Below are positions 1 to 7,824 of a stretch of 10,983 bases of DNA, piece by piece; position 1 is the stretch's first letter, and each line of letters opens with the position of its first letter. Below the pieces are notes generated by a model. It made no database searches, had not been told where the DNA came from, and saw nothing but the letters and a program-made list of their open reading frames with translations. Source of the DNA: Sulfurimonas sp. UBA6014 (GTDB taxonomy: Bacteria > Campylobacterota > Campylobacteria > Campylobacterales > Sulfurimonadaceae); the NCBI GenBank assembly GCA_002428085.1, contig DJAA01000032.1, forward strand, positions 2,175 through 13,157, written 5' to 3'. The position numbers and the translations under genes were made by a program.

Positions 1-20
1 GAGCAAAGCGAAGCAATCTA
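1..20. repeat. partial copy of dispersed palindromic repeat
   Basis: The window opens with a sequence ending in GCGAAGCAATCTA. It shares the AAGCAATCTA end and a GAGGA/GAGCA-like start with the arms of the full inverted repeat near the right end of the window (10895-10964). Only one arm is visible because the window begins inside it. It lies just beyond the stop codon of the dioxygenase gene, an intergenic position typical of such elements. Confidence 0.6.
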
Positions 21-50
21 AAAAAGAGTCATGAAAGAAGTCTCATTCAT

Positions 51-659
51 TCATTTATCAACTCTAAACCATCCTGCGATGGAATATCTTTTTTTCCTTG
101 CTGTGAGGACTTCATGAGGGAATTTTTCGCTTAGAAACACGACCAAGGTATTGGCATGCGGCAATACTTTTTCTATAAAATTGCCCTCTGTATCATACAC
201 CATTAAAGCCCCGCCATCTTCCTCTTTGTAGGCTTCATTTAAGTAGTAAACTGTCGTGACAACACGGTTTTTAGACCCTTTAAACGGATCAAAATGTTTC
301 TCATAAAAGTCCCCTTCATCATAAATCGCAAAATGACTCTCATAATATGAAAGTCCTAGATAAAGCTCTCTGTTGAGATAAAGTCTCAGTCCCTCTGCAA
401 AAGCCAAAAACTCACTTTGCACACCAAAATCAGCCTCCAGCCACAGAGTTTTGTCCCTTCGCCTTTGAGCATCAAGGTGCAAATCAGAAGACCCAGAGAT
501 ACCAGCTTTTTTAAAATTTGTTTCATTTTGTAAAAGTACGTTCATGGCATGGACAATCTCTTGACTCAAAGCCTCTTTTACAACTATGAAACCATCCTCG
601 ACAAGAGCATCGGTTATTTGAAGATATAATTTTTCATACATAGGTACCATTCTAACCAA
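51..659 (-). CDS. 2-oxoglutarate/Fe(II)-dependent dioxygenase (SM-20/prolyl 4-hydroxylase-like)
   Basis: This is a predicted cytosolic 2-oxoglutarate- and Fe(II)-dependent oxygenase of the SM-20/prolyl-hydroxylase type (COG3751-like); the substrate is unknown. The double-stranded beta-helix core carries the iron triad HxD...H: H122 and D124 in EKHFDPF and H182 in FPHEV, counted from the start used here. R191 in KKRYSIAGWF is the expected 2-oxoglutarate-binding residue. The strand TTVYYLNE is also typical. The frame is open up to an ATG at 722, but that ATG has no ribosome binding site. TTG at 659 sits 6 nt after AAGGGG and is preferred; ATG at 650 or 641 is also possible and would give about 200 or 197 residues. 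The gene diverges from the DUF475 gene. Its family is clear, its start is uncertain, and its biological target cannot be read from the sequence. Confidence 0.85.
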   Translation of the reverse strand: MVRMVPMYEKLYLQITDALVEDGFIVVKEALSQEIVHAMNVLLQNETNFKKAGISGSSDLHLDAQRRRDKTLWLEADFGVQSEFLAFAEGLRLYLNRELYLGLSYYESHFAIYDEGDFYEKHFDPFKGSKNRVVTTVYYLNEAYKEEDGGALMVYDTEGNFIEKVLPHANTLVVFLSEKFPHEVLTARKKRYSIAGWFRVDK

Positions 660-768
660 AATTAGCCCCTTAAGAGGAACAAAAGCACACTGTAGATATC
701 GTTTTGCACAAAGTGCATTCATTTTTGGATATACTCAAATATTGATATATAAGCGCAAAGGAGTTTTT
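660..768. promoter_or_regulatory. divergent promoter region with TGCAC-AAA-GTGCA inverted repeat
   Basis: This stretch separates the two preferred divergent starts. On the plus strand TATACT (730-735) is a good -10 box for the DUF475 gene; a second AT box, TATATA, is at 746-751. No convincing -35 box is seen. TGCAC (705-709) and GTGCA (713-717) form a perfect inverted repeat with a 3-nt centre, placed 13-25 bp upstream of the -10 box, where a regulator could bind and affect both genes. AAAGGAG at 757-763 is the ribosome binding site of DUF475. AAGGGG on the minus strand (666-671) serves the dioxygenase. The operator role is inference. Confidence 0.45.
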
Positions 769-1803
769 TTGAAATATTTTAGTTTTTCGTTTATAGTTAC
801 CTTTTTAGGTTTGATTGGAGCAGGTTTTTGGGGATTTGAGCATGGCGGATGGACTATTGCATTGCACATGATATTTATCGTAGCGATTTTAGCAATCATG
901 GAGATATCTCTCTCTTTTGACAATGCAGTTGTCAATGCCTCTATTCTTAAAACGTGGGATGAATATTGGAAAAAATTATTCCTCACCGTGGGGATGATTG
1001 TCGCTGTATTTGGTATGAGACTTTTGTTCCCGCTTGTCATCGTTGCACAAACAGCCGACATAGGTCTCATAGAAGTTTGGAACTTAGCGCTGGATAACCC
1101 TAATGAATATTCCAATAAACTCACCGCGCATCATGCAGAGATTTCAGCGTTTGGCGGCATATTTTTACTTCTTGTGTTTTTAAATTTTTTATTTGATGAG
1201 GGTAAAGAGGTGCACTGGCTTGGCGTGATTGAAAAGAGACTCGGCATTCTTGGCAAAATCGACGCCATCTCTATTTTTATCTCCATTTTAGCTTTATTGC
1301 TATGCGTCTCTGTGGTGGCGCAGGAGAACAAACTTGCTGTTTTATTGGCTGGACTATGGGGTGTGATTGTCTATGTTGGTGTTGATATTGTAAACTCAAT
1401 GTTAGAAAATGGACAAAAGGACCCCTCTTTAGCAAATATTGCAAAACAAGGAAGCATAGGGGGATTTTTGTATCTTGAAGTGTTAGATGCCTCTTTCTCT
1501 TTTGATGGAGTCATCGGTGCATTTGCCATCACGAAAGATATTGTTATCATCATGATAGGCTTGGGAATTGGTGCGATGTTTGTCCGATCTTTGACTATTT
1601 TTCTAGTTGAAAAAGAGACGTTAAGTGAATATATTTACCTCGAACATGGAGCACATTACGCCATCGGTGTGTTAGCACTCATCATGTTACTGAGCATGAA
1701 ATTTCACATTCCTGAAATCATTACAGGACTTATAGGCTTTACATTTATCGCGCTCTCTCTTTGGTCTTCAATACAACACAACAAAAAAGAGAGTCACAGC
1801 TAG
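769..1803 (+). CDS. DUF475 / TerC-family integral membrane protein (putative metal transporter)
   Basis: This is a 344-residue polytopic inner-membrane protein of the DUF475 branch of the TerC superfamily. Relatives in the wider family include tellurite-resistance-linked TerC and manganese exporters; for this branch the transported ion is not established. The family signature appears twice: EISLSFDN at residues 45-52 and LDASFSFDGVIGAF at 239-252. Their acidic and polar residues (E45, D51, N52, D240, D246) are expected to line the metal site. About eight to nine hydrophobic segments are visible, and the tail is charged and histidine-containing (QHNKKESHS). The frame is open from a TTG at 742. 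TTG at 769 is preferred because it lies 5 nt after AAAGGAG and gives the usual N-terminus MKYFSFSFIVTFLGLIGAG. The gene diverges from the dioxygenase and ends in a hairpin terminator shared with the convergent antiporter. Confidence 0.9.
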   Translation: MKYFSFSFIVTFLGLIGAGFWGFEHGGWTIALHMIFIVAILAIMEISLSFDNAVVNASILKTWDEYWKKLFLTVGMIVAVFGMRLLFPLVIVAQTADIGLIEVWNLALDNPNEYSNKLTAHHAEISAFGGIFLLLVFLNFLFDEGKEVHWLGVIEKRLGILGKIDAISIFISILALLLCVSVVAQENKLAVLLAGLWGVIVYVGVDIVNSMLENGQKDPSLANIAKQGSIGGFLYLEVLDASFSFDGVIGAFAITKDIVIIMIGLGIGAMFVRSLTIFLVEKETLSEYIYLEHGAHYAIGVLALIMLLSMKFHIPEIITGLIGFTFIALSLWSSIQHNKKESHS

Positions 1804-1807
1804 TTTC

Positions 1808-1840
1808 AAAAGAGTGTTGATCTCTTTTACTTTATTGTTT
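1808..1840 (+). terminator. rho-independent terminator between convergent genes
   Basis: AAAAGAG (1808-1814) and CTCTTTT (1822-1828) form a 7-bp stem around the loop TGTTGAT. A T-rich tail (ACTTTATTGTTTTTTA) follows on the plus strand. It begins 5 nt after the DUF475 stop codon. The stem could partly serve the antiporter gene on the other strand, but no clean T-run follows in that direction. Confidence 0.6.
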
Positions 1841-2989
1841 TTTATTTAAAGTGAAATAGGTCACGCCTTGAATGATACTCATCATTGAAACCGAGGCAAT
1901 AATTCCCGCTATAACCAAGGCAGCATACTCTTGAGAACTTATTGCATTTGCATTGATTCCTATAGTTGCAACTGCCAATAAAAAAGTCAAAGGCATAGAG
2001 TCACCCATCGCCAGCATGAGCGTGTTTTTTAATCCAAGTTTTTTCAGATAAATCATCGAGCTCGTGATACGCATCGCTACCATGATGCCTACTATTTCAA
2101 GAGAAAGAAGTAAAATTTCAGGGGAGAAAAGTGCCTCTAAGTCGACCGTTGAGCCTACATAAATAAAATATACAGGGACTAAAAACCCAAACCCAAGAGA
2201 GGAGAGTTTGTGAGGAAGTTCTATTTTATGCTCAAAAAAAGTCGCAACAAACATTCCTGCAATAAAAGCCCCAAGAACCATATCTAACCCAAGATATATC
2301 ATAACCCCTATCATGGTAAAAAAGAGTGCCATAGAGAGACGCACATCTTTATCTCGGTTATCTTGCTCAGGCATAATCATCTGCTTGAGTCGAGGGTACC
2401 ACCAAAAGAGTATTTTTACAGCTTTAAACATCATGACCGTAACCAACAAAAAGAGGATAAGTGTTGCAATGGCTACGATAAACTTGAGTGTAAAACCATA
2501 TTCCAGCACACCACTTAGAAGCGTTAAAGCCACGATGCTGATGAGCTCACCAAGTATCCCTATAATCAAAGCGAGCTTGACCCAAGCCTCTTCTTTGCCG
2601 AGCTCTTTGACAAGCGCCATAATCATCCCTAAAGAAACAATGGGAAACGCAACAAAATAGATGATTGAGTAATCAAAATTTAAAACTATAAAAGCTGCAA
2701 GAAAATAGAGTATGGCGAAATAGCCAACTGCCCGCTTAAAGAGTGAAGACTCCATGGTTACAAATGCTTTGAGATTTACTTCTATCCCTGCAAGAAACAT
2801 TAAATACAAAAAACCTGTTTTAGCAACTATAGAAACGTACGTATTCTCATCTAAAATTCCCCAATACCCTATCGCACATCCAAGCAAAATCTCTACTACG
2901 GCAAGAGGCAAACGAAGATTTTGTGCGATAAAAGGAGCAAACAAAACAGTTCCCGCTAGCGTGACAATGATAAGAGGTATATCTGACAT
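1832..2989 (-). CDS. CPA2/Kef-type cation:proton antiporter, membrane domain only
   Basis: This 385-residue protein consists almost wholly of hydrophobic helices (about 11-12) and matches the Na+/H+ exchanger domain (PF00999) of the CPA2/Kef type. It would exchange K+ or Na+ for H+ across the inner membrane. Recognisable family stretches are LYLMFLAGIEVNL (61-73) and LGAFIAGMFVATFFEHKIEL (239-258) followed by FLVPVYFIYVGSTVDL (269-284). The soluble RCK/TrkA-N domain of classical KefB/KefC is absent, so gating by NAD(H) or glutathione adducts is not expected. At the position where I align the ion-binding aspartate of transmembrane helix 5, this protein reads GILGELIS, with G147-E148. The start is an ATG behind a weak TTGGGAA site. 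A TAAAAT box and a perfect palindrome lie upstream. It is on the same strand as the glycan operon but separated from it by 100 bp, and looks like housekeeping rather than part of that pathway. Confidence 0.85.
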   Translation of the reverse strand: MSDIPLIIVTLAGTVLFAPFIAQNLRLPLAVVEILLGCAIGYWGILDENTYVSIVAKTGFLYLMFLAGIEVNLKAFVTMESSLFKRAVGYFAILYFLAAFIVLNFDYSIIYFVAFPIVSLGMIMALVKELGKEEAWVKLALIIGILGELISIVALTLLSGVLEYGFTLKFIVAIATLILFLLVTVMMFKAVKILFWWYPRLKQMIMPEQDNRDKDVRLSMALFFTMIGVMIYLGLDMVLGAFIAGMFVATFFEHKIELPHKLSSLGFGFLVPVYFIYVGSTVDLEALFSPEILLLSLEIVGIMVAMRITSSMIYLKKLGLKNTLMLAMGDSMPLTFLLAVATIGINANAISSQEYAALVIAGIIASVSMMSIIQGVTYFTLNKKQ

Positions 2990-3010
2990 ATTTTTTTCCC
3001 AACATAAAAG

Positions 3011-3035
3011 AAGTCAATTGACTTTGAAGATTTTA
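3011..3035 (-). promoter_or_regulatory. putative antiporter promoter with perfect 14-bp palindrome
   Basis: On the minus strand a TAAAAT box (3030-3035) is followed within 6 nt by the perfect palindrome AAGTCAATTGACTT (3011-3024). The palindrome is 21 nt upstream of the antiporter ATG and would span the transcription start and early leader, a position suited to a repressor. No -35 box is evident. The palindrome is a direct observation; its role as operator is inference. Confidence 0.4.
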
Positions 3036-3089
3036 CCTAAACATTTGGTAAATTACGCCGACTGATTTACAAGATACTGAAATGGCGGA

Positions 3090-3983
3090 TTACATTTTGC
3101 TTGGTACGAAGGTTAAGTCAAATCCAACAAAAGGATTTTTCAAATTCAATTTTTCTTTCGTCTGTGTATTGTCCACCTCCAAACTCCCGTAAAGTCTTTT
3201 GTGAAAGGATGGTTTGAGAAACTTTAATAGTGTCTCAAAAAGCGGTATTTTGAACAAGATGATTTTTTTATCCATGCTTTTTGCCATGAGTTCTATGAGT
3301 TTTGTTGTGCTTATCGGTGTATCGTCGGCGGCTAAAAATATGCTTTCGTAAGATTTGTTCAAAGATGGCAAAGTTGCTTCGCAAACGGCTCCAAGCGGAA
3401 GTCTCAAAACAACATCCACCAAATGGCACAGGTTGCCTACAGAGACCAAACTCCGCCTGTTTTTGATATTGGCAAAGGGTAAAATGGGAACATATTTCAC
3501 TAGATTTTGAAGTGATTTGATGTTTGCTTTTACGCCATAACCATAGACTATGGGCGTTCTGATGATAAACACTTCAAAGCTCTCATCGGCAAGCTCTCTG
3601 AGCAAATTTTCCGCTTCAAGCTTGCTTCTGGCATATGTATCTTGAGGCACACATGGAGAATCTTCTTTATACACTCCATCACTCTCCTCACCGTACACCT
3701 TCACCGAACTCATAAAAACAAAACGTCTCACACCGCCCTCTTTGGCTTTTTTTGCCAATACAAGCATCTGCGTAATATTAACCCTTTCATATTCTGCATC
3801 ACTCGCACCGCCCATTTTGTGCACCAAAGCAGAGAGATGCAAAACAGCATCCACCGAAGCAACATCTAAAACGTCTACATCATCATGTAAAAAACTAAAC
3901 TTTTGGAGGTCGTATGTATCTTTATAGTTTGCCATAAAATAGCTCCCTATAAAGCCGCTCGCACCTGTTATGAGGAGTTTCAT
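3090..3983 (-). CDS. NAD-dependent sugar-nucleotide epimerase/dehydratase, WbpV-like 4-keto reductase
   Basis: This is a 297-residue extended short-chain dehydrogenase. The Rossmann motif GASGFIG (residues 7-13) binds NAD(P), S92/S93 lie in FVFMSSVKVYGE, and the catalytic pair is Y117-K121 (YARSK). The stretches VLHLSALVHKM, SSVKVYGE, PQDTYARSKLEAE, VYGYGVKAN and NRRSLVSVGNL resemble WbpV/WreQ-type enzymes. Those enzymes reduce UDP-4-keto-6-deoxy-GlcNAc to UDP-N-acetylquinovosamine for O-antigen synthesis, so a similar UDP-6-deoxy-HexNAc product is likely. UDP-glucose 4-epimerase-like activity remains possible. It is the last gene of the glycan operon; its ATG overlaps the preceding TGA as ATGA. 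The 4,6-dehydratase that would make its substrate is not in this window. Downstream there is no strong terminator, so some read-through into the antiporter gene is possible. Confidence 0.85.
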   Translation of the reverse strand: MKLLITGASGFIGSYFMANYKDTYDLQKFSFLHDDVDVLDVASVDAVLHLSALVHKMGGASDAEYERVNITQMLVLAKKAKEGGVRRFVFMSSVKVYGEESDGVYKEDSPCVPQDTYARSKLEAENLLRELADESFEVFIIRTPIVYGYGVKANIKSLQNLVKYVPILPFANIKNRRSLVSVGNLCHLVDVVLRLPLGAVCEATLPSLNKSYESIFLAADDTPISTTKLIELMAKSMDKKIILFKIPLFETLLKFLKPSFHKRLYGSLEVDNTQTKEKLNLKNPFVGFDLTFVPSKM

Positions 3984-4729
3984 TTTTTTAACAGCTCCAA
4001 GATTTTTCGAGGGTATTTCAAGAGTATTTTAAGCATATGTGTTTTTATGCCATTGTCATAACACACTTGAAGTTGCTCTTTTGCTATGAGCCAAGTCGCC
4101 TTAAGTCCACCCGTACTCACCCCACCCAAACGCATCTTGACAAACACCTCTTTTCTATAACTGTAGCTTATTTTGTGCACATATAAAAATCGTACCAATA
4201 TATCAAAATCAGCCCCTATTTTCAAATCTGTTCTAAACACACCATGTTTTTCATACACCCATCGTTTGACAAAAAAAGTGGGATGTGCAGGCATCCAGCC
4301 GTATGCAAATTTTTCAGGGCTAAAATGGCTGCTATCATAATAACGCACTACTTTTTGAGTATTTTCAGTTTTCACAAAAACCAAATCCGCAAAAACACTC
4401 TCCACATTTTTTTCTTCAAACTCTTTTACAACTTTTTCTAAAACATGCGCATCAATATAAAAATCATCACTATTTAAAATGCCCACAATCTCTCCCGTAG
4501 CAAGCGCCAAACCTTTGTTCATGGCATCATAAAGCCCACGGTCAGGCTCACTGACAAACTTGCTTATCTTGTTACCATAACTTTGTACAACCTCCACCGT
4601 CCCATCAGTACTCGCCCCATCAATGATGATGTACTCTCTATCTTCATAACTCTGCCCAAGCACTGAGTCAATGGCATCTCTAATGGTTTCTTTATTGTTG
4701 CGTACAACAGTGATAATGGAGACTTTCAT
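3980..4729 (-). CDS. glycosyltransferase family 2 (WcaA-like)
   Basis: This is a 249-residue GT-A fold, probably inverting glycosyltransferase, peripheral at the cytoplasmic membrane, adding a sugar from a nucleotide donor to a lipid-linked glycan. It begins directly with VSIITVVRNN. It then shows the nucleotide-binding DGASTDGT (37-44), EPDRGLYDAMNKG (61-73), the DxD-equivalent LNSDDF (85-90), HPTFF, and IGADFDILVRF with the probable catalytic-base region. These are typical of the WcaA-like GT2 group. The C-terminus is basic (LLKYPRKILELLKK), as expected for membrane contact. Both ends overlap neighbours by 4 nt (ATGA), with a GT4 upstream and the sugar-nucleotide reductase downstream. Donor and acceptor cannot be predicted. 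Confidence 0.88.
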   Translation of the reverse strand: MKVSIITVVRNNKETIRDAIDSVLGQSYEDREYIIIDGASTDGTVEVVQSYGNKISKFVSEPDRGLYDAMNKGLALATGEIVGILNSDDFYIDAHVLEKVVKEFEEKNVESVFADLVFVKTENTQKVVRYYDSSHFSPEKFAYGWMPAHPTFFVKRWVYEKHGVFRTDLKIGADFDILVRFLYVHKISYSYRKEVFVKMRLGGVSTGGLKATWLIAKEQLQVCYDNGIKTHMLKILLKYPRKILELLKK

Positions 4730-5877
4730 GTTGTATGCTCCAGTATCTCTCGATACATCTCTATTTGCTTCTCTAGCACATAACTATTTTCATATATTTT
4801 CGCACTCTCCAGAGCCTTTTCACTTAATGTTTCATATCCTGGGTAATGATACGATTTCTCCAGAACCTCTTTCAAGTTGTCTCGATTGCTCAAAAATCCA
4901 TTCACATTATCTTGTATAAAATCGCCTCGTGTGCCTATGTGAAACCCTATAACTGGCACACCAAAACTCATGGCCTCTATGATGGTAAGTCCAAAAGTTT
5001 CGTACAAAATCGATGGCTGAATCAAGTATTTTGCACACGCTATACTTTGCAAGGTAGCCTCATGAGTTTGTTTGCCGCTAAAGATGATATTGGCTTGTGC
5101 AAACTCTTTTTGTAATGCCTCTTGCATTTGCCCAGAACCGATAATTCTCAAAACAAAACGCGCATCCAACTGCTTCCAAATATGTAAGAGTTCGTAAATC
5201 CCTTTAGACTCTTCAAGCCTTCCTACATAGACATAATCCTGTTTCTCTTTTTGTCCACCAAACGATATTTTTAGGCTATTTGGCTTGTATCGTATTTTTT
5301 GCTCATCAATGCCAAGTGCTTTGATTTTTTCTTTTTGAAAGTTCGTCAGTACAAAAAAATAGTCAATATTTTCAAAAACTCTCGTCGCTTTATAAAACCA
5401 AAAAGAACCTTGCGCTACAAAACTTTGCAGCCATGATTTACGGTAACATTTATTTACTATGCCATTGAAAGAAAATGTATGAGTCGTACACACTTCACAT
5501 ATGCCATACCCATCTCTATATAAAATCCCAGATATGCACCAGAGCCGATAGTTATGCAAAGTATGCACTACTTTTGCCCCAGAATCTTTTGCTGCTTTAA
5601 AAACACTTGGGGTTAAAAGCGGGAAAAAGTTATGGACATGAACGATATCTACACCGTTGTCATGAACGATTTTTTTAACATTTCTATAATGCCTAAAGGA
5701 AAACCATATCTCAAAAAGCAATCTAAATTTATTGATATCATCATTTGAGACTTCATAAAAGAGTACATTTTCCTCTCCAAGTCTAGCTTGCAAGGATTCA
5801 AGTTCATTTTTATAGACTATATCCTCACCGCCCATATTGTCTGAGCGGTATTTGTTATGGATTATGAGAAGTTTCAT
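4726..5877 (-). CDS. glycosyltransferase family 4 (GT-B), cysteine-cluster type
   Basis: This is a 383-residue retaining GT-B glycosyltransferase. The N-terminal acceptor domain has MGGEDIVYKNEL near residues 15-26 and the HxHNF strand at 80-84. The C-terminal donor domain has YVGRLEESKG (217-226), IIGSGQ, and the E-x7-E motif YETFGLTIIEAMSFGVPVI with E293 and E301. Four cysteines (C114, C127, C130, C144), in LWCISG, ICEVC and NKCYRKS, form the cluster common in one subgroup of these enzymes, possibly a metal site. The frame extends to a GTG at 5886, but ATG at 5877 is preferred. It gives the canonical MKLLIIHNKY start and an ATGA overlap with the upstream GT4 gene, matching the coupling of the next two genes. 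The role is one sugar addition in the glycan operon; specificity is unknown. Confidence 0.88.
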   Translation of the reverse strand: MKLLIIHNKYRSDNMGGEDIVYKNELESLQARLGEENVLFYEVSNDDINKFRLLFEIWFSFRHYRNVKKIVHDNGVDIVHVHNFFPLLTPSVFKAAKDSGAKVVHTLHNYRLWCISGILYRDGYGICEVCTTHTFSFNGIVNKCYRKSWLQSFVAQGSFWFYKATRVFENIDYFFVLTNFQKEKIKALGIDEQKIRYKPNSLKISFGGQKEKQDYVYVGRLEESKGIYELLHIWKQLDARFVLRIIGSGQMQEALQKEFAQANIIFSGKQTHEATLQSIACAKYLIQPSILYETFGLTIIEAMSFGVPVIGFHIGTRGDFIQDNVNGFLSNRDNLKEVLEKSYHYPGYETLSEKALESAKIYENSYVLEKQIEMYREILEHTT

Positions 5878-6899
5878 AGATAACACGCCACTTGTTGTTT
5901 ATCTTTTTTATCTAAAGAAAATCTCCTGACACCCTCGGATAATTCTTGATACATCACATCATCAAGTTTTAAAATCAAGTCTTGCATCTCGGTTGTATCT
6001 AATGGTTCAAATACAAATCCATTGACCCCATTTTCTACCAATGCGACACAACCACAATTTTTACTTACTATCACTGGTAATCCAAAATAAAACGCTTCTT
6101 CAACCACCAATCCCCACGGCTCACTTATGCTTGCTAGGATAAAAATATCCTGAGCTAAAAATTCAGCCGCTAGCTTAGCGTTTTGTATTGCTGATTTAAA
6201 AACTATATTTGTTTGCGCGATAGATTGCAAATAGTTTTTCTCTTCGCCATCTCCTACAATAGTCAAATGATAATTTGGCAAACCATTAAAAACTTTTATC
6301 ATTGTTTCAATATTTTTTACTTTTGAAAGCCTACCTATATACAAAAATCTTTTTTGGTACTCTTTTTTTTGAGCAATAAAATTAGGTTTATTGATAATTC
6401 CTACACCTTTTGTTATTAGTATTTTCCCTCGGTAATTTAAAGCGCTGAGCAGTTTTATATGCAAATTTCCTGATGCAAAAACCGTTGAGATTTGAGATAA
6501 AAAAACTCTTTTTATCCACCCTTTGATACCTTTTGTGTGACTCTCCAGTATAGTTGATTCTAAAGCTAAGCAGTTTTTTGCTCTTGGATACAACATCACA
6601 AGATACCAAAACTCTTGTAAATCCCATCCACTGACTAGTAATCTTTTGTATTGACTCTTTTTCACAATACTTCTGAGTTTCATGATGGTGACTTTTATAT
6701 CCCTTGATTGAAAATCTCCATCGCTTAAAAGTTCATAATTAAAATCGGCATTTTTCAAAGTTGTAAAATCATCAGCTCTTTTTTCATTTGTATCTGTTGC
6801 AATAAAAACAACTAAAATATTGCACTTTTTTGCCAATTCGTTGTAAAGGTTCACTTTGTAAAAAGCTGGTATATGCGTAACTATAATATAATCATACAT
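5874..6899 (-). CDS. glycosyltransferase family 4 (GT-B)
   Basis: This is a 341-residue GT-B enzyme. The N-terminal half is divergent (DYIIVTHIPAFYKVNLYNEL). The donor-binding half is clear: FLYIGRLSKVKN (185-196), IVGDGEEKNYL (214-224), and the E-x7-E region SEPWGLVVEEAFYFGLPVIVS with E260 and E268, then ENGVNGFVFEP. The frame is open to a TTG at 6923 with an ATG just inside it. ATG at 6899 is preferred because AGAGGA lies 10 nt upstream and the overlap with the acyltransferase gene is then 8 nt (ATGTATGA). Much of the gene is AT-rich: the row 6301-6360 counts 14 G+C of 60, against 19-21 of 60 in two rows of the neighbouring GT4 gene. It probably belongs to the same imported block as the next two genes upstream. 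Acceptor and donor are unknown. Confidence 0.85.
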   Translation of the reverse strand: MYDYIIVTHIPAFYKVNLYNELAKKCNILVVFIATDTNEKRADDFTTLKNADFNYELLSDGDFQSRDIKVTIMKLRSIVKKSQYKRLLVSGWDLQEFWYLVMLYPRAKNCLALESTILESHTKGIKGWIKRVFLSQISTVFASGNLHIKLLSALNYRGKILITKGVGIINKPNFIAQKKEYQKRFLYIGRLSKVKNIETMIKVFNGLPNYHLTIVGDGEEKNYLQSIAQTNIVFKSAIQNAKLAAEFLAQDIFILASISEPWGLVVEEAFYFGLPVIVSKNCGCVALVENGVNGFVFEPLDTTEMQDLILKLDDVMYQELSEGVRRFSLDKKDKQQVACYL

Positions 6900-7824
6900 A
6901 TTTGAATATTCCTCTGCCATCAAATATTTGCTTTATAAACAAGACCCCTTGAAGCAACAAAAGTGAAAGAAAAAGCTTTAAATACCACTCTTGAAAATAA
7001 AAATTTTCAACAATAATATCGGCAATATTATTAGTATAAGGGTGGATGATAAAAAGCAACATAGTGTTAGCACCCCACAACGCCACTAATTTACTTTTAA
7101 AATTTAGTTTTTTCAAGATAGTTATAAGTACAAAAATTATAGAAAAAGCCCACACCATATTTACGATAACATTTTCATACATTTTATTTGCCATATCTAA
7201 ACTTGGCATACCAAAAAATATAAGTAATCCCACGAGAATAAAAGGCAAAATATACAATGCTTTTTGTTCTTGATAAAATCGAAAAAAAACACTGCCTATA
7301 AAAATAAATAAAGTGCTGTTTAAAGCGTTGTCAAAAGCAAAAGGGAGATTGACAAAAAAACTCACTATAAATAAAAATACCACTATGATAAATTGCAAAA
7401 AAAGAGATTTTATCTGTCTGCTAAGCAAAAAAATCAGCAATCTGCCAAAAAAGAGAGTCGGTAAAAACCACAAAACAAAGGCGTAAGTATTTATCAAAGA
7501 TGGGATATCCATCCAGATAAATATCCCCTGGAGTTCATGAATATAGTCTAGATTTTCTCTCTGAAGTGCTACTCTTTTAAGCATTTCGACTCCTAAACCT
7601 GCTATAGCAAAGATAAAATAGGGAATCATCAATCTTTGAAAATCTTTGAAAATAAAGACTCTTGCAGTAAGTTCAAAACGGAGAAAAAAACCTGCAATAA
7701 TAAAAAACAAAGGCATATGCCAAGAGTATATAAATGCCCCTAAAGGCGAAGCAATATGACCTAGTATGACAGCTACTATCCCAATAGCTTTTAAATCATC
7801 AACCCAATTAACTTTTTGTAGCAC
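6892..7824 (-). CDS. acyltransferase family 3 membrane protein (putative glycan O-acyltransferase)
   Basis: This is a 310-residue polytopic membrane protein of the acyltransferase 3 family (PF01757; OafA/NodX-like), which typically transfers acetyl or other short acyl groups onto surface sugars. The N-terminus shows the family pattern: WVDDLKAIGIVAVILGH (residues 7-23) with the conserved H23, then SWHMPLFFIIAGF (34-46). About ten hydrophobic segments follow. It is somewhat shorter than common members (about 330-370), because the C-terminus ends soon after the last membrane helix; no broken remainder is visible. The start codon is GTG, the ribosome binding site is weak, and the 5' end overlaps the FkbM gene by 17 nt. 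GTG is the only sensible start because the W-D-D-L-K motif follows immediately. The acyl group and target are not predictable. Confidence 0.87.
   Translation of the reverse strand: MLQKVNWVDDLKAIGIVAVILGHIASPLGAFIYSWHMPLFFIIAGFFLRFELTARVFIFKDFQRLMIPYFIFAIAGLGVEMLKRVALQRENLDYIHELQGIFIWMDIPSLINTYAFVLWFLPTLFFGRLLIFLLSRQIKSLFLQFIIVVFLFIVSFFVNLPFAFDNALNSTLFIFIGSVFFRFYQEQKALYILPFILVGLLIFFGMPSLDMANKMYENVIVNMVWAFSIIFVLITILKKLNFKSKLVALWGANTMLLFIIHPYTNNIADIIVENFYFQEWYLKLFLSLLLLQGVLFIKQIFDGRGIFKYV

Noticed and set aside
1..50. Terminator downstream of the dioxygenase gene
   Set aside because: A T6 run exists on the minus strand (after GACTC), but the upstream bases form only a 3-4 bp stem.
660..722. 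Extended dioxygenase N-terminus starting at ATG 722
   Set aside because: There is no ribosome binding site before 722, the extra residues do not resemble the family, and they cover the inverted repeat; AAGGGG points to a start at 659.
735..1553. Reading frames on the minus strand under the DUF475 gene
   Set aside because: They are antisense to a clear membrane-protein gene, lack ribosome binding sites, and their serine/threonine/lysine-rich composition is what the complement of hydrophobic codons produces.
3032..3052. TTTACC/GGTAAA hairpin as terminator of the glycan operon
   Set aside because: The 6-bp stem is AT-rich with a 9-nt loop and no T-run follows on either strand; it overlaps the putative -10 box of the antiporter.
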